Source: Alnus glutinosa
Lineage: Eukaryota > Streptophyta > Magnoliopsida > Fagales > Betulaceae
Length of the DNA: 64,000 bases
Reading direction: 5' to 3'
Assembly (NCBI RefSeq): GCF_958979055.1
Contig: NC_084889.1
Location: 33,423,951 to 33,487,950 of the forward strand
Both the position numbers and the translations under genes were made by a program. Below are positions 32,397-45,559 of this stretch, in pieces. Below the pieces are notes generated by a model. That model was not told the DNA's origin and did no database searches. It saw only the letters and a program-made list of their open reading frames with translations. How positions within the stretch are numbered: the stretch's first letter is position 1; each line of letters opens with the position of its first letter.

Positions 32397-35300
32397 TGGT
32401 GATCTTGTGAAATGCAAGGTGTCGCCAATGCGAAACATGCAATATTTTGGGGGCAATATGATGTGCTCAATTTTAAATATATTGAGTTGTCCCTAGTGTT
32501 AAATGTGAGTTCGTCATGTAATCAGTCATAATGTCTCCTAGTTTTAGCGGGCATTCGTGACATTTCCCGTATTTCTCCATTACGAACATATTTGCGACCC
32601 TTTACTTATGATGCGCTTCTTCATATTCAATAGAAATTGATATGTGAAAGGTTGCAAAGTGAGTGATGGTTTGTAAGAAAACACTAAACTTACTCCGTTA
32701 GTGGGAACTCTGCGGTGAAATCACTGTGTTGAGGAAGTCACATGAGTGCTCGATCGTTAAATGCGGGAGGGATCCCTCATTTTACCGAATAAATGCCGGC
32801 ATGATTGTTATGTCATACAATTTTCGCGTAAATACTCCATGTAAAACGCATACTTGCATGAATGTTTCTAATATAGAATGCATGCTCGTATGTGTGTGAA
32901 ATAATTTAACGTTCAAATTTCGAGGACGAAATTTTTATAAGGAGGAAGGGATGTAATGTCCGAGACATTATTCAATAATTAAAGTATAAAATTTAAGTAA
33001 ACAATTAGTTAAGTTAATTTAGTGTTATTAAAAATACAAGAGAATATTTTTAAGTCTAAAGAAAAAAAAAAAAGAAATTAGAAATGAAAAATAAAATGCA
33101 AAAGAAAAGAATTTAAAATAGAAATAAGAAAATAAAAGAAATAGAAAAAAAAAATTGAAAGGAAAAAGACAACAAGAATAAAATAAGAAAAGAAAGAAAA
33201 GAAAGTCAAAGGAAGAAAAAATGAATTAAATATATATATATATATATATATAAAACATGTGGGGTGCTGAAAAAGAAAACAAAAAAATGAAGGGTCAAGT
33301 GGCCCTTCACTAAAACAAGGCGCAGCCATTCGGCCTTTTCTTTTCTTCTTCCTAGGGAGGCAGGGCCTCTTCTTCTCATTTTTCCTCTTTTGATTTTTCG
33401 TATAAAAATCATGATCTATGAAGATCTAACCGTTCAATTTCAAATCCGACTTCGGTAACGTGATCTACGAAACCCGATCTACGTTTCTACCGATCGGTTT
33501 GAGGTATTTTCGCAAACTCTTGGTCTTTGAGATTTTAGATTAAATCTAAAGATATGTGAGTTGAATTTTATGTGTTCTTAGGATTTGTTGTGTGGAGCTT
33601 ACTAAACACTCTCCAAGTGTTGGATTTACGTTTGGTGGAATTTTTGGTGAGTTTTCTCAAACTCTAATTTTTGGATATTTAATTTTAATTGAGTTTTTAT
33701 GTTATTAACCCTTAATAAAAGTCATTGGGTTAATAATATTGTGTTTGGGGTAGTGTTTTATAAATTATGATTTAAAGTTTAGAAACTTTAATTTGATAGG
33801 TTAAACTAATTTGGGGTTTTTAAGTGATTAAAATATAGATGAATAAATTATGCTAATAAGTTTGTAATTGTTGTAAACAGATTAATAAACGTAATATTAA
33901 AGTTAATAATATTGATAAAATGTTAGTGAGAAATAATCTAGAAATTAATGAATATAATTTTAAGGCTAATATTATTATAAAAGTGTTTGTGAAAATAATG
34001 TATGAGTTACTGGAATTAATTATGGATTAGAAATTGATATTATAAGTAAATAATTAAATAGTTATTTTAATATCTAACCCTTAGTAAATACTTTGAGTTA
34101 ATATTGTTTGAGTTTTAGTGTCTAAGATTTATGGGTAAGCGTTTGGAACCCTTAAAATATTATGGGTTTTCCATGGGTTAGCTCTTGAGCAATTTAAGAG
34201 CTAAATGTGAGTCTAATATTAGAAGTTGTCAATAATGTACAATGTATTGTTTTTACAGTAATGCATTGCATGGTGGTGTCTAGGAGACCTAGTGCTTAAT
34301 ATCCGCGCAGCCAAGGTGAGTATTCTACTCACTGAGAAGTATTATTTTCTTAAATGATGAATTGCAAAATATATATTGTTTTACAAACCTGAACCAACTG
34401 TATGTTGATTATGAATTGTTTTGGATGATTTGAGTACTTTGGAGTATATTGAAATATTGATGATGTTTTGAACTATGAATATGATTGGTGAGTTTAGAGT
34501 GAGTATAAAGATTTAAGTTATGCAAATTGTTAAAGAAATGACATGTTGAATTGATTATGTTTTGTAAAGAAAGCATGTGTTAAATGCATGATTTATAAAA
34601 TGAAATGTATATTGTGTATATTGTTTTAAAGCATGATGCATATGCATATGAACGCTAAACGTGCATCGAAGTGAGGTTCACAACTCACGGGAAACAATGC
34701 TTGGGGTAATTCCCATGATGCTTGGATTAATTTCCATGATGCTTGGATTAATTTCCATGATGCTTGGGGTAACCCATGATGCTTGGATTAATTTCTATGA
34801 TGTGCATTGTATAATCATTTATAGCATGATTTTGATGAGTGTGATGTTTTTATATTATGAGTAGTTTTGCTAGACGTATTAGTATACATAAGAGTTTTAA
34901 TGGAAAAGAACTTATGCATATTTCTATCGGATGGTCGCATGATTTAAATGCCATTGATTTCTAACATAAGGGTTATGTAAACCTAAGCAAACAAACCTCA
35001 AAGTATTATTGTAGGTGAGGTCGTACGAAGTTGTTTCTACTACAGAACTTCTACGTATAATCTTAGCTGCCAAGTATGTTTTAAATGTTTTCTGTTAGCC
35101 GGTGTGTGCTATATCAGCTATGGGGGTTTTCAAATAAAAGTTTATAAATTGGTGCCTGTTATAGTGTACGCATGACTAGAAAAGAAAAGTTGGTTCTTTA
35201 CGAAAACTCAGTGAATAGTATATCTCTGAGGTCTTAGTGTATTTATTTACGCTAAGATGGTGGGCTCATAATTCCACTTATACGGATGTGGCAAATCCCC

Positions 35301-35762
35301 ACAACCGTATAGATGTTCCTTTGGCTGCAGGTATTCCGGTCCTAGTTGAGGGTGTTGTAGATGTGCACTTGGGATATTATGACCGAAGCTCGCCGCGACA
35401 GTCGTAATTGCAGGACCACAGCTGTCCACTATTTTATAGGTTTTGTTTATGACTTGTGACGCTTGGATCACTTGTCATTGTATAAGCCATTCCTGTTATT
35501 TAATTATTATGTTGATAAGATTTAAACATATAGATGTTAAATGGCTCTATATTGTAAATAACTTGTAATAGATGTATAAGCTATGCTTTTCGCTATTCAA
35601 GTTTATGTTTTCCCTGCATAGTTAGTTATATATTATACTCTGATTTACCAGGTGTATATATTATGGGATATATACAATATGTTGGCTTGCGACACATTGT
35701 CGTGCCACTGTGATGACTCGTTTATGTTTGTAAAAAAAAAAAAAAAAAAAGGGGTCGTCACA
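32397..35762 (+). mobile_element. Ty3/gypsy (chromovirus-like) fossil: 3' end of pol and 3' LTR
   Basis: The first 555 bases show the end of a gypsy polyprotein: a GDLV...KVSPMR-like motif near 32400 and FRGRNF near 32920. A polypurine tract (AGGAGGAAGGGA, ending at 32951) follows. The LTR runs from TGTAATGTCC at 32952 to GTCGTCACA at 35762, about 2.8 kb. The 5' LTR and nearly all internal genes are missing, so it is a broken, one-ended fossil whose left side abuts the FAD6 duplicate. A 21-bp tandem repeat lies inside the LTR. No age can be given because there is no partner LTR to compare. Confidence 0.8.
34690..34804 (+). repeat. 21-bp tandem repeat inside the gypsy LTR
   Basis: About five units of CCATGATGCTTGGATTAATTT, the third altered to GGGGTAAC. 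It lies in the middle of the LTR. Confidence 0.8.
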
Positions 35763-36401
35763 ATCTTTCAGGATCGGATTTGATGGAGCGTTGCTTCACC
35801 GTGGAAGCAAAATGCTTCTCTTTTTCGACGGAGGTAGGAGAGCCTGAGCTCCGTTTGGAAGAGAGGAGGAAGGCGTTTGGTGGGTTCATTATTTTGGGTG
35901 TCCAGGGCTCAGCGTGGTTGATGACCACGGTCGAGAAGGCTTTGAAGGATCCAGGTTTGGATTTCGTCAAGTACTTTCGGGAGGATACAAAAGCTCTGAT
36001 GGTTCGAGGGAATGGGAACAAGGCTAGCTGCTTTCTAGAGGTGGTAGCCTACGTTGATGGTGGTCGGAAAGGGGCTATTTGGCTCCCTGAAGGCCGTGGT
36101 GGGTGGGGTTGGTCTCGGGTGGTGGGAGAGTTGAGGAAGCTGCTTTCTTTTCTCGGTTTTAAGACTCGGTCGCCGGGTGGTGGGATGTCTTCTTCGGAGG
36201 GGACTCCGAAGGGGGGGAGTTTGAGCAAAGCTCTGGATTTTCGGGGAGCCACAGATGGGTCTCCGACGGGTATTAAGAAGGGAAAGGGAACAGGTCCTCC
36301 ATCGTTCGCTGAGGTGGTGCGTTCGGGAGCTACCGCCTCTGTCTTGGGTTGCCGGTCTCCGGTGCTGAATTCGGGTCCGTGCGATTTAGAGAAGAAGTCT
36401 A
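35763..36401 (+). mobile_element. LINE-like ORF1 N-terminal fragment
   Basis: ATG at 35780 opens a 219-codon ORF starting MMERCFTVEAKCFSFSTEVG, followed by LRLEERRKAFGGFIILG and FLEVVAYVDGGRKG. This pattern is familiar from ORF1-like proteins encoded ahead of reverse transcriptase in plant L1-type elements. Base composition is much richer in GC than the surroundings. The ORF loses this character at the direct repeat at 36402, where the starch synthase fragment starts, and no reverse transcriptase follows. Class assignment is from memory of the family and is moderate. Confidence 0.45.
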
Positions 36402-37090
36402 GCATTGTGTCACTGTCACAAACAAAATGCAACACTTAGATGCCAATTAATCATTCAATGCATTTATCAGTCAAATTAAGAAAGAATGAGACGAAAGAAA
36501 AAACTATATATATATAAGCTGACCGCCATTGCAGGTGGCAGACCTCCAAGAACATCTCCAAGTCCACCAGTTTTGCTCCAGGGACCAACCTCTGTTCCAA
36601 CAAATATCAAATTCATCCCACTTCCACAAACAATGATACCTGAATTCCTCGCATCCCTACCATTAATGGTTTTCTTCCTAGCCCGGCTGGCAGTTATGTT
36701 TTTGATACGCAGCTCATCCACTTGGTTCAAGGATCTTAACCCTTCGTGAGCCGTGGTGAACTTAATTCGTCCCAGTTTTGCTTTGGCCTCTGATCCAGAA
36801 GTTACTCCATAGTTGGCTAGTGAACTTGTTGATGCAAAGCTTGAAGCAGCCACAGTTGCCATTGCTGATCTCTCGTTCGATCTGCTAATAGAATGACGAC
36901 AGATAGATGATGCAGCCACAGGCCGGCTAGCAATCAAAGCAGAGAATGAAGTACTGAGAGATGCTTACATGGACTTATCAGACTCCTATAAAACTGCACC
37001 GGACTGGCACAAATTAAGAATGTTCTGAATTAAGATGCCATTTGTAGTGCTTTAAGTCCACAGAGCTCTTGCATTGTGTCACTGTCACAA
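36402..37090. repeat. 20-bp direct repeats bracketing the starch synthase fragment
   Basis: GCATTGTGTCACTGTCACAA occurs exactly at 36402-36421 and 37071-37090. The 649 bases between hold the GBSS exon 1 fragment. It could be a long target duplication or a microhomology product. Confidence 0.8.
36533..36862 (-). pseudogene. GBSS1: Granule-bound starch synthase I exon 1 fragment
   Basis: The minus strand reads [19 protein letters not shown] (transit peptide) from 36862, then [12 protein letters not shown], and the start of the mature enzyme [20 protein letters not shown] with the KTGGLG ADP-glucose-binding motif, ending at LGGLPPAMA where GBSSI intron 1 normally begins. The remaining catalytic exons are absent. 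Sequence on to about 37070 resembles leader DNA. Intron sequence follows the exon, so the fragment came from genomic DNA rather than mRNA. It is a dead gene fragment, probably carried in by repair or transposition. Confidence 0.88.
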
Positions 37091-37850
37091 CCCCAGCCAC
37101 CTCAGGATTTGTTTGAGGCTTAGAAATCGCAACAGATGAGAGTGATGGGACCCAACTCGTACAGAACACAGCTTAATTTCGTCGCACTTGACCCCTATTC
37201 TTTACTTTTTATCTTTGTCATTTACGATACGAAACAAGCAAATGCGCGGCAGAGATGCCTCAGCAACTACACATGAAGCAAGTGGATCGAGCTAATTAAA
37301 GCCCACAGAAAAGTTTTCTAAGTTTTTTTTTTTTTTTTTTTTTTTCAATTTCACTCGTCCATTAGAATTTTCCATTAAATCCTCCATTAGTATTTTCTAT
37401 TAAATCATAATTGGGGAATGCCAAAATTTTAAAAATACCCTTAATCTATTTTAAGAAAAGAAGAAAAAAAAAAATTACAAAGATTAAAGTGTTGGTCTAA
37501 TTTAACGGATTTACAAAAGATTTAAGTGTTAGTCAGGATTTAATAAAATTTATAAAAATACCTACACCTAAATCTTTGAAAAAAAATTATATTTTATATA
37601 TATAAAGTATTTTGAAATTTTGACAGAATTTAACAAAAAGTTCTTAACGAATTGATAAAATTAAAAAAACTTAAAAGATAAATATACGAAAAATCCTTAA
37701 AAAAATTACAAAATTAATTCATGTGATGTAAATTATTTAATTTTGCTATTATGATTGATGCAAGGTCAGTGGCATGCACTGATTTCTTACAAAACGGACC
37801 CACCAAACACAAATTAACTTGAATAAAACAACAAGTCAAGGGTGTACCCA
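37091..37850. other. Non-coding DNA before the TNL-B promoter
   Basis: Includes a T-run at 37324-37345 and a segment (37350-37450, with TTTCCATTAAATC) that recurs near 18480 and 55190. Nothing coding is seen. Confidence 0.4.
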
Positions 37851-37896
37851 CGACTTTGACTAAACACAAACTTCAATAAAACTACGAGTCCCAGCT

Positions 37897-37903
37897 GGTC
37901 AAA
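37897..37903 (-). promoter_or_regulatory. W-box upstream of TNL-B
   Basis: TTTGACC on the minus strand, 179 bases ahead of the start codon, within the block conserved upstream of TNL-A, -B and -C. Confidence 0.5.
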
Positions 37904-38081
37904 GTCCCTGTTTTTTAATCCCATAATAAAGAAATTGGTAAGAAGTTGCGCTCATTTTTCTTTTGATTATATTATGATGCAACGCGGCATCCACTTATTG
38001 TATTTATTTTATTGATTAAGGACCGCTTCTGCCATTCTCTCTCAATTTTATATACTAACTACTAGTCTTCCAACTTCGTCC

Positions 38082-41000
38082 ATGGCCATGGCCTCCCACC
38101 CAACTTCTTCTTCCTCTTCCTCTTCCTCTTCTCGATGGGATGTATTCTTGAGTTTTAGAGGTAAAGATACTCGCACAAATTTTACCGCTCATCTATACGA
38201 AGCTTTGCGTCGGAATGGAATCAACACTTTCATGGACACCAAGCTTAGAAGTGGAGACGAAATTTCACCAACACTTCTCAAAGCCATTGAAGAGTCTGAG
38301 ATTTCAATAATTGTCCTCTCTAAGAACTACGCATCATCCCAATGGTGCTTGGATGAGCTAATAAAGATCCTCGATTGTAGAAAAACAAGGAGGCAACATA
38401 TTCTACCGTTGTTCTATGACATAATTCCTTCAGAAGTACGTAATCAAAACAATACTGTTGGAAAAGCATTTGCTCAACTTGAAAAACGGTGCAAAGATGA
38501 TGATAAGAAGGTGAAGATGTGGAAGTCAGCCCTAACACAAGTAGCTAATTTGTCAGGAATGACTTTGGAGAACAGGTATTTCTAATCACTCTTTTAGACT
38601 TTTTTTCTTCTAATAAGGGGAGGACTTTTAGTCAATATATATGAGGATTGGGCTTTCCAGAGGGGAAGATTATCCCTTACATCATAATTAATAGCCTACC
38701 ATTGTCATTGCTTATGGAGAAAAAATAAAAAAGAAAAAAATCATTGTTACTAGATCATATTCCTATTCTTTTTGTTATATATGAACGTAACTCATTAGAT
38801 GTTTTGTATTGGTAGGAATGAACCTGAATTTATTCACGAAATCATTGAATGGGTGAATTCTATATTAGTGAAAAAGACATACTTAGAAGTTGCCCAGTAT
38901 CCGGTTGGAATAGAGTCCCGTGCACAAGATGTGAAATCGCTTTTAACTATAGAGAAGAATGACAGTACGTGCATGGTAGGGATCTTCGGAATTGGTGGAA
39001 TTGGTAAGACAACTATCGCCAAATCTATTTACAACTCAATGGCTTCTCAATTTGAAGGTAGTTGTTTTCTCGAAAACATTAGAGAAACTTCTGGCCAAAT
39101 GGGCGGTCTGATCAATTTGCAAAATAAACTTCTTTCTGAGATCCTAGAAGGTTCAAGCCCAATGGTTGACAAAGTTGATCAAGGGATTACTTTGATAAAG
39201 GAGAGGCTTCGCCTAATAAGGATACTTCTAGTTCTTGATGATGTGGATCATCAAGACCAAATAGAGAAATTAGCTGGAAAAGGTGATTGGTTTGGCTTAG
39301 GAAGTAGAGTCATCCTAACAACAAGAGATAAACATTTACTTAGTGCACATGAAGTTGATTCAGCATACCAGGTGAATGAGTTGGATCATAATGAAGCTCT
39401 TCAGCTTTTCAGTTGGAATGCCTTCAATAAAGATAGGCCTGATGATAAGTACGTGAAAGTCACAGAAGATATGTTAAGTTATGCCAGAGGATTGCCATTA
39501 GCTTTAAGAGTGCTTGGCTCATCTCTAAAAGGTAGAGATATACTTTATTGGGAAAATAAATTGGGCATGTACAAATTAATTCCTCACGATGATATTCAAA
39601 AAAAACTTCGCATAAGTTTTGATGGATTGGATGAAAATGCCAAGAATATTTTTCTTGACATTGCATGTTTCTTCAAAGGATGGAATGTAGAAGCTATCAC
39701 AAAAGTACTAGACAGTACTCGTGGATTTCACTCATATAGTACTGCCATTGAAGAGCTAAAGGATAAGTGTCTCGTAACTCAATCTTGTGGATCATTGGAG
39801 ATGCATGACTTGCTGCAAGAAATGGGTAGAGAAATTGTTCGACAACAATCACCCGATGAACCTAGCAAGCGTAGTAGATTGTGGTTTCACGAAGATGTTC
39901 GGAATGTCCTAGAAGGAAATGCGGTAAAAAATGTGTTAAAAATCTCTTTTTATTTTACATCTATTACTTTTTCGTGAGTTAAGCAACTAGAAAAATATTG
40001 AACCCCTTTTTCATTTTTTATTTTTTGCATAAAAAACTAAAATGTTACACCTGGATACATATTTGTTACATAAAAGAATTGAATAATTAAGTAGAATGAA
40101 TTTAATTTCAATATAATTAGCTGTGTTTTGTGAAACCGTTAATAAAATTGTTTTTAAATAATAGGATATTTAATTTATCACGACTTCTCTAGAGATTTTA
40201 CAAAATAAAAATATTGCTTCAAATTAGATGTTTTTGGGTCTTCAAGGGTTGAATATTCACGTAAAAATAGTGATTCTCATATTAGATAGAGCTAGAACAT
40301 GTGAGGTTAATCCCACCTTGAGGAAAAAAAAAATCCAATTAGAAATTTTAGAGATTATAATAATATTTTTTAAAATTTTAAATATAAATTTTGGAAAATA
40401 ATTTTTTAATAAAATTACTTTTTTCACTTTTTTTTTTTAATGTTTTTGTTTTAACTCTTTCTTGTTTTGAAAACTCTTTTTATTTTTGGTTTTTTAATAA
40501 TAATTTTCATTATTAACGAACGAATTTCTATATATATGTGGACAATACATACAACCTTTCTCAATTTTTAATTACTTGGTTAATGACTCTTTCAAAAAAT
40601 CTAAAATCAAAAACTACTTTCGAAACCTTTAGCAAACAAGCCCATTATTTCTTGTTTGGTAAAATTGTTAAAAACTCTTGTATTCTCAAATAGTGAAAAA
40701 TCTTTTCAAATACTATTTAAGCAGACAAATTTTAAAATATGATCTCCACCGCTAACAAACTTTTGAAAATAAACTACAAAACACTTACCAAAATATAAAA
40801 CACAAAAACATTTTTGAATTTCTTTCGGGAAAAAGATTGTTTATGTAGAATATATATATATATTTGCAATTGTAGGGGTGTTGATTACATGTATTGACAT
40901 ATATAAAGAGTAAAATTATTTTCAAATAAAAAGTCGAGGTGGTGCTGCCGCCACCTGATGGCGACCCACAGGTGGCCGCCGTGTAGATTTGGTGGTCACC

Positions 41001-43948
41001 CGAAGGCCTCCAAACAAGACGAATCTTGTGGCCCCATGGTTGCCACCAAATGCATTTGGCAGCCCCGTGGTTCTAGCAGATGCTTCTGTCGATGGTTGCT
41101 GCCATCGTAGAGCAACACTCTTTTTTTCAATTTTTGGCGTTTCAAAAATGCATCTCAAAATTTTACCAAATCAATTTTCATTTGTTAACTCTACATGCAA
41201 CACTTTGTTAAAATGTGGCCCTACCAAATCAATTCTCAATTTTTACCTTTTTCAAAATCCAAAATACTTTTTAAAACTTTACCAAATAGCAGTCTCAGTA
41301 ATTTTTTACTCATTTTAGAATAACTAAACAAAATAAATTGACAAATAATATTACAAAATAGTTGAATAAATAGATGATTTTAATTAAGAAAAATAAATAA
41401 AATCATCATTGGTACGTAACTGCTTTCCATTATTTCAAAGATGTGCTAGGTTTTTATGAGTATCTTGCTTTTTCTTTGAGGAACAAGTAAGGGTAATATG
41501 TAAATATATACAAAAGAAACATTAATTTTGAGAATGTGATGATTAGTCACTTTAGGACCTTTTAATAATAAAAACAAATTACTCATTTTGAAAATCTAAC
41601 AAAAAAAAAAAAAAACAAGCAATATACGAAGACAGACAGTATAAGCTTATTTCTTTTTACAAAGTATTATATATATAATATTTAAATTTTATCAAGACAA
41701 GAATTATAGTTCTAGGAAGTGTTAACATTTGTAGAACTTTATGTTGGGATTTTGCTGATACACTTATACATTGTCTTGTTAGGAAACAAACAAAGTTGAG
41801 GCCATATTGATACATTTGCCTAAACCAGACTTGATACACTTAAGTCCCAAAGCCTTCAAGAATATGACAAGGCTCAAAATGTTTATTAACCGTAATGCAC
41901 ACTTTTCTAAAGAGCCTAATTTTCTCTCTAATGAGTTAAGATTGCTTGATTGGCCTAATTATCCTAGAGAATCTTTGCCATCCAATTTTTGTGGAAAAAA
42001 CCTTGTCGTTTTAACAATGCCTCGGAGTCAGCTCAAGGAATTGGAGGGAGTTCAGGTACAATTATTGTTTTTTATATTTCGTCCTTTAGAATATGTTGTA
42101 AACATCTGTCAAACTAATTTATTTCTTTTTTTTTTTTTCTTGACAGAATTTCCAAAACGTGACAATTATGAATTTCATTGGTTGTGAGTTCCTAAGAAAA
42201 ATTCCCGATGTTTCAAGGATCCCAAATTTAGAGAAGTTGGATCTTGGTGGTTGCAAAAATTTAGTTGAGGTTCATCATTCTATTGGATTCCATGATAAGC
42301 TTGTTAGTTTGAAACTTGAAGGATGCTATAATCTTAGGAGTTTTCCAAGAAGCCTCAAGATGAGATCTCTAAAATTTCTTAACCTTTGGGGTTGCTCGAG
42401 GCTTAAGAACTTCCCTGAAATTAAGTGTCAAATGGAATGTTTAAAGGAGATCAACATTGGAAAAACTGGTATAGAGGAGCTACCTTCATCTATTGGGTAC
42501 CTCGTTGGGGTTAAAGTCTTATGTCTAAATGGTTACACAAACCTTATGACTCTTCCAGATAGCATTCATAAGTTGAAACATTTAGAAACACTATTATTTG
42601 GGGACCTAGATTTGATTATACAACCAATTCTTCAAGAGGACGAATATATTAGAATGTCATCGGTGTCAAAATTACTCCCATTTCCACCTTCCTCGAATAC
42701 AAGCGATTCTAATAATGGTTGTTCCTTGATCGTATTTCCGAAACTTCGAGTGTTGAAACATAAAAATTGTGCCCTCTCAAAATTAAATTTCTTTAGAACC
42801 TTTGATTGGTGCACCACATTGGCGGAATTAGATCTATCAATGAGTGATATTGTTACCATTCCTCCATATATCAGACAATTTGTTAGATTGAAGTTCCTTT
42901 CTTTGCTGGAATGCAAGCAACTTCGAGAAATTCTAGGAATTCCACCAAATTTAATGTTAATGAGTGCGAAGGGGTGTGTGTCATTGGCAATATTTTTACA
43001 AGAAGCTAGAAGATCTCCATTGTTTGATACACCAAAGGCCTTATTCCAAGTTGGAACGATATTTCCAGCGTTGAGTCTTGGAAACCATGTCCTAACAGAA
43101 TCAGAGTTCTTGATTCAACGCGATTGCCCTTCTAGTTTGACATTTCTTGATCTATCAGGAAGCGCTATTGTTAGCCTTCCTACATGGTTCAGCACATTTG
43201 TTGGATTAAATGATCTTTACTTGAAGGATTGCAATCAACTTGAAGAAATTCCAGAACTTCCACCAAAGATAGTTAAGGTATGTGCGGGTGGATGCACGTC
43301 ATTGGAAAGATTTGAATTTAATAATATAAAGGATTTACCAAACCTTCGACGGATTGACTTCTCCAATTGCCATGGACTGCGTGAAAATATGGGGGATGAT
43401 CTGCAAATTCGTTTATTGATTGAGGTATCTCTCTTTCACATATATACTTTATATTTGTACGTCTTATGATTGAAAAAGTTTTCATATTTATATATATATC
43501 TGTGTAACAGGGACATCCTAAGTTCCATCAATTTGGCTGTGTATTTCCGGGAAATAAGATTCCGGATTGGTTCAGCCATCGTAAAGAGGTTTTAAATACA
43601 AATTGGTGTGAAATAGATATCAATGAACCTCTACATTTGGATTCGGAGCAGACAATATTTACTTTCTCTGCTGTTATTGGAACAGAGGATGTACCCATCA
43701 TCCATGATATTGGTGTGAGTCATTTTGGAATTGTCGTTGAAGTCATCAATGACATTGGTGAACACATCAAAGATATTCGTCAACAATATCCGGATATTTA
43801 TAGTTTTTTTAGCTCAGATCATGTATGGTTGAAGTACCATGTGTCAAACCATTCTCAACTAAAGACGGAAAATCTTCGAGTTATATTTACATGCGACAGT
43901 CCAGTGTTCTTCAAAAGTTGCGGATTCCATCTAAAGAGGAAGCTATAA
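38082..43948 (+). CDS. TNL-B: TIR-NB-ARC-LRR-C-JID immune receptor, intact
   Basis: Exons 38082-38575, 38816-39923, 41783-42055, 42147-43424 and 43511-43948 join in phase to 3591 nt (1196 aa). An N-terminal Ser tract is followed by a TIR domain at about residues 17-160 (VFLSFRGKDTRTNF, CLDEL). NB-ARC spans about 200-530: GIGGIGKTT at 223-231, LLVLDDVDHQDQ, GSRVILTTRD, GLPLALRVLG, and MHD at 494-496. A linker with SNELRLLDWPNYP follows, then LRRs from about 626 (LEKLDLGGCKNLVEVHHSIG, GIEELPSSIGYL). The last exon is a C-JID domain (FPGNKIPDWFSH, SDHVWLKY, SCGFHLK). A small loss near the end replaces the longer acidic tail of TNL-A with LKRKL. It probably signals through EDS1, with TIR NADase activity known for the family. 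It is the only clearly complete TNL here. Confidence 0.93.
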
Positions 43949-45550
43949 TAGATGATATTCAAATTATTGAAATGCCATGATAATGATGATGGCAACTTGG
44001 AATCCAATTGGTACCCACAATAAAAGAGGCATTCTTCTTCCTTTCAAGCTATACCATGTTTGTTGCAGATCTCTTCAACTATGAGTTCAAGTTGGTCTGT
44101 ATTATGTTAATTCTTCTTCTTGTTCGTGACGAAGTCCCTAGCTTGGGTTATAATCGTGCCAGTGTTTCTCCTATGTAGACTCTTGTTTTGTACGTAATTA
44201 ATGTGTTGGGTTAATTTATCTTTTTTTCAAAGCCAATTTTGTCACCCCTTGAAATTACTATTGCTTTATTTTTCAGGTTTTTGTTCGTGCTTTTATAGTT
44301 TTTTGCTTTTTTATGTGTTTCTTTTTATTTTTGTATTTTTTTTTTTTAATTTAAGCAACAATTACAAAGATAAAAAGAGTTGCTCTGACATAAAAGCTAT
44401 TATAGCTAGTGTCGCTATGAATAAATGGAGAAATGATTATCCTTTATTATAAAAAAACAGAATTACTAAGCCAAGAAAGACTCTATTTTTTCATTCCTTA
44501 ATTGAAGGAATATAGGGGAAATGAGAACTTAAGGCCATTACCTATCCATCCATGCAGACCTTACTAGGGGAAGGAAGTGCTATTTCATTTGAATCAAAAC
44601 TCAATGGCCCAACCAATAACGGGAGTACATGCGGAGGCAGATGCAATCATTTACAATATTTGCAGCCGTAAAATGTGGATATTACTTTTAAATATTCGTA
44701 TCCGCATTATGCTTTTACTATCCGTATCTGCATAGTTATTACGGTTATTAAATGCAGTTATTATTCGTTATTCGCATATTTGGTAATGTCTTTATTATGA
44801 CTTATTTTAAACGATTTTGACAATAATTTAAACTGGTTTTTAGTGTTTTGGGCCTGTTTTAATTTTTTTTAAGCCCTAATATTTTGAAAGTATATTAATT
44901 TCATATTACTTTTATATTTTTGCTCTTAAGTGTTTGATATCAAATAACCAACCAAACCAACGTAAACATAATTTATATTAAATTCAAAACGACATCATTT
45001 TGATATCAAATACTAAAACGACGTTGTTTTCGCGAATATATATACCCAATCAAATTGAAACCCACCAAATTTTTTGATTCTTTGAAATTGTAGGGCCTGA
45101 TCCTTATGATTGATGCAAGGTCGGTGCATGTACTGATTTCAAACAATGCATTTAAGGCCCTCTCCGGCATAGGAACGTGAAAAGCCATAGTGGTAGTTGT
45201 AGCATTTAACTATTTAAGGATCCACACCAAAGCAATTGGTATAGAATTCTTTCCGTTTAAAATGAAATGAAAGCTATTTATTTTATGGTTGAAATTTAAA
45301 ATTAATATATTTAATAAGATATATAATTTTATATAATTTTAAATTTTAAAAGATATGCTAATATTAGCTTTATCTACACTGTTAGATGTACTAACTTTAA
45401 ATCTCGACCTTTCACTTAAAATGAATAGAATCTTATTTCAAAGCCAGTAAGCAACCGCACAAACAATATTTAATGGAAATAATTAATGGAAGACTCTTGA
45501 CTCTTGAGGTTCCCAAAACCAACTAAGAAACAAGGCTTATTAAAAAGGCA
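43949..45550. other. TNL-B 3' flank and intergenic DNA
   Basis: Shared TNL 3' UTR sequence runs to about 44170, then AT- and T-rich DNA. 44455-44540 matches 50610-50700 in inverted orientation (3' flank of TNL-D). 45090-45560 is duplicated at 59337-59785. No gene is seen. Confidence 0.45.
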
Positions 45551-45559
45551 CATTGATTC

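Noticed and set aside
33078-33412. Phe-rich minus-strand ORFs inside the gypsy LTR
   Set aside because: Low-complexity translation of purine-rich LTR sequence with no protein similarity.
44201-44452. 83-codon Phe-rich ORF after TNL-B
   Set aside because: T-rich DNA in the 3' flank, no similarity and no coding composition.
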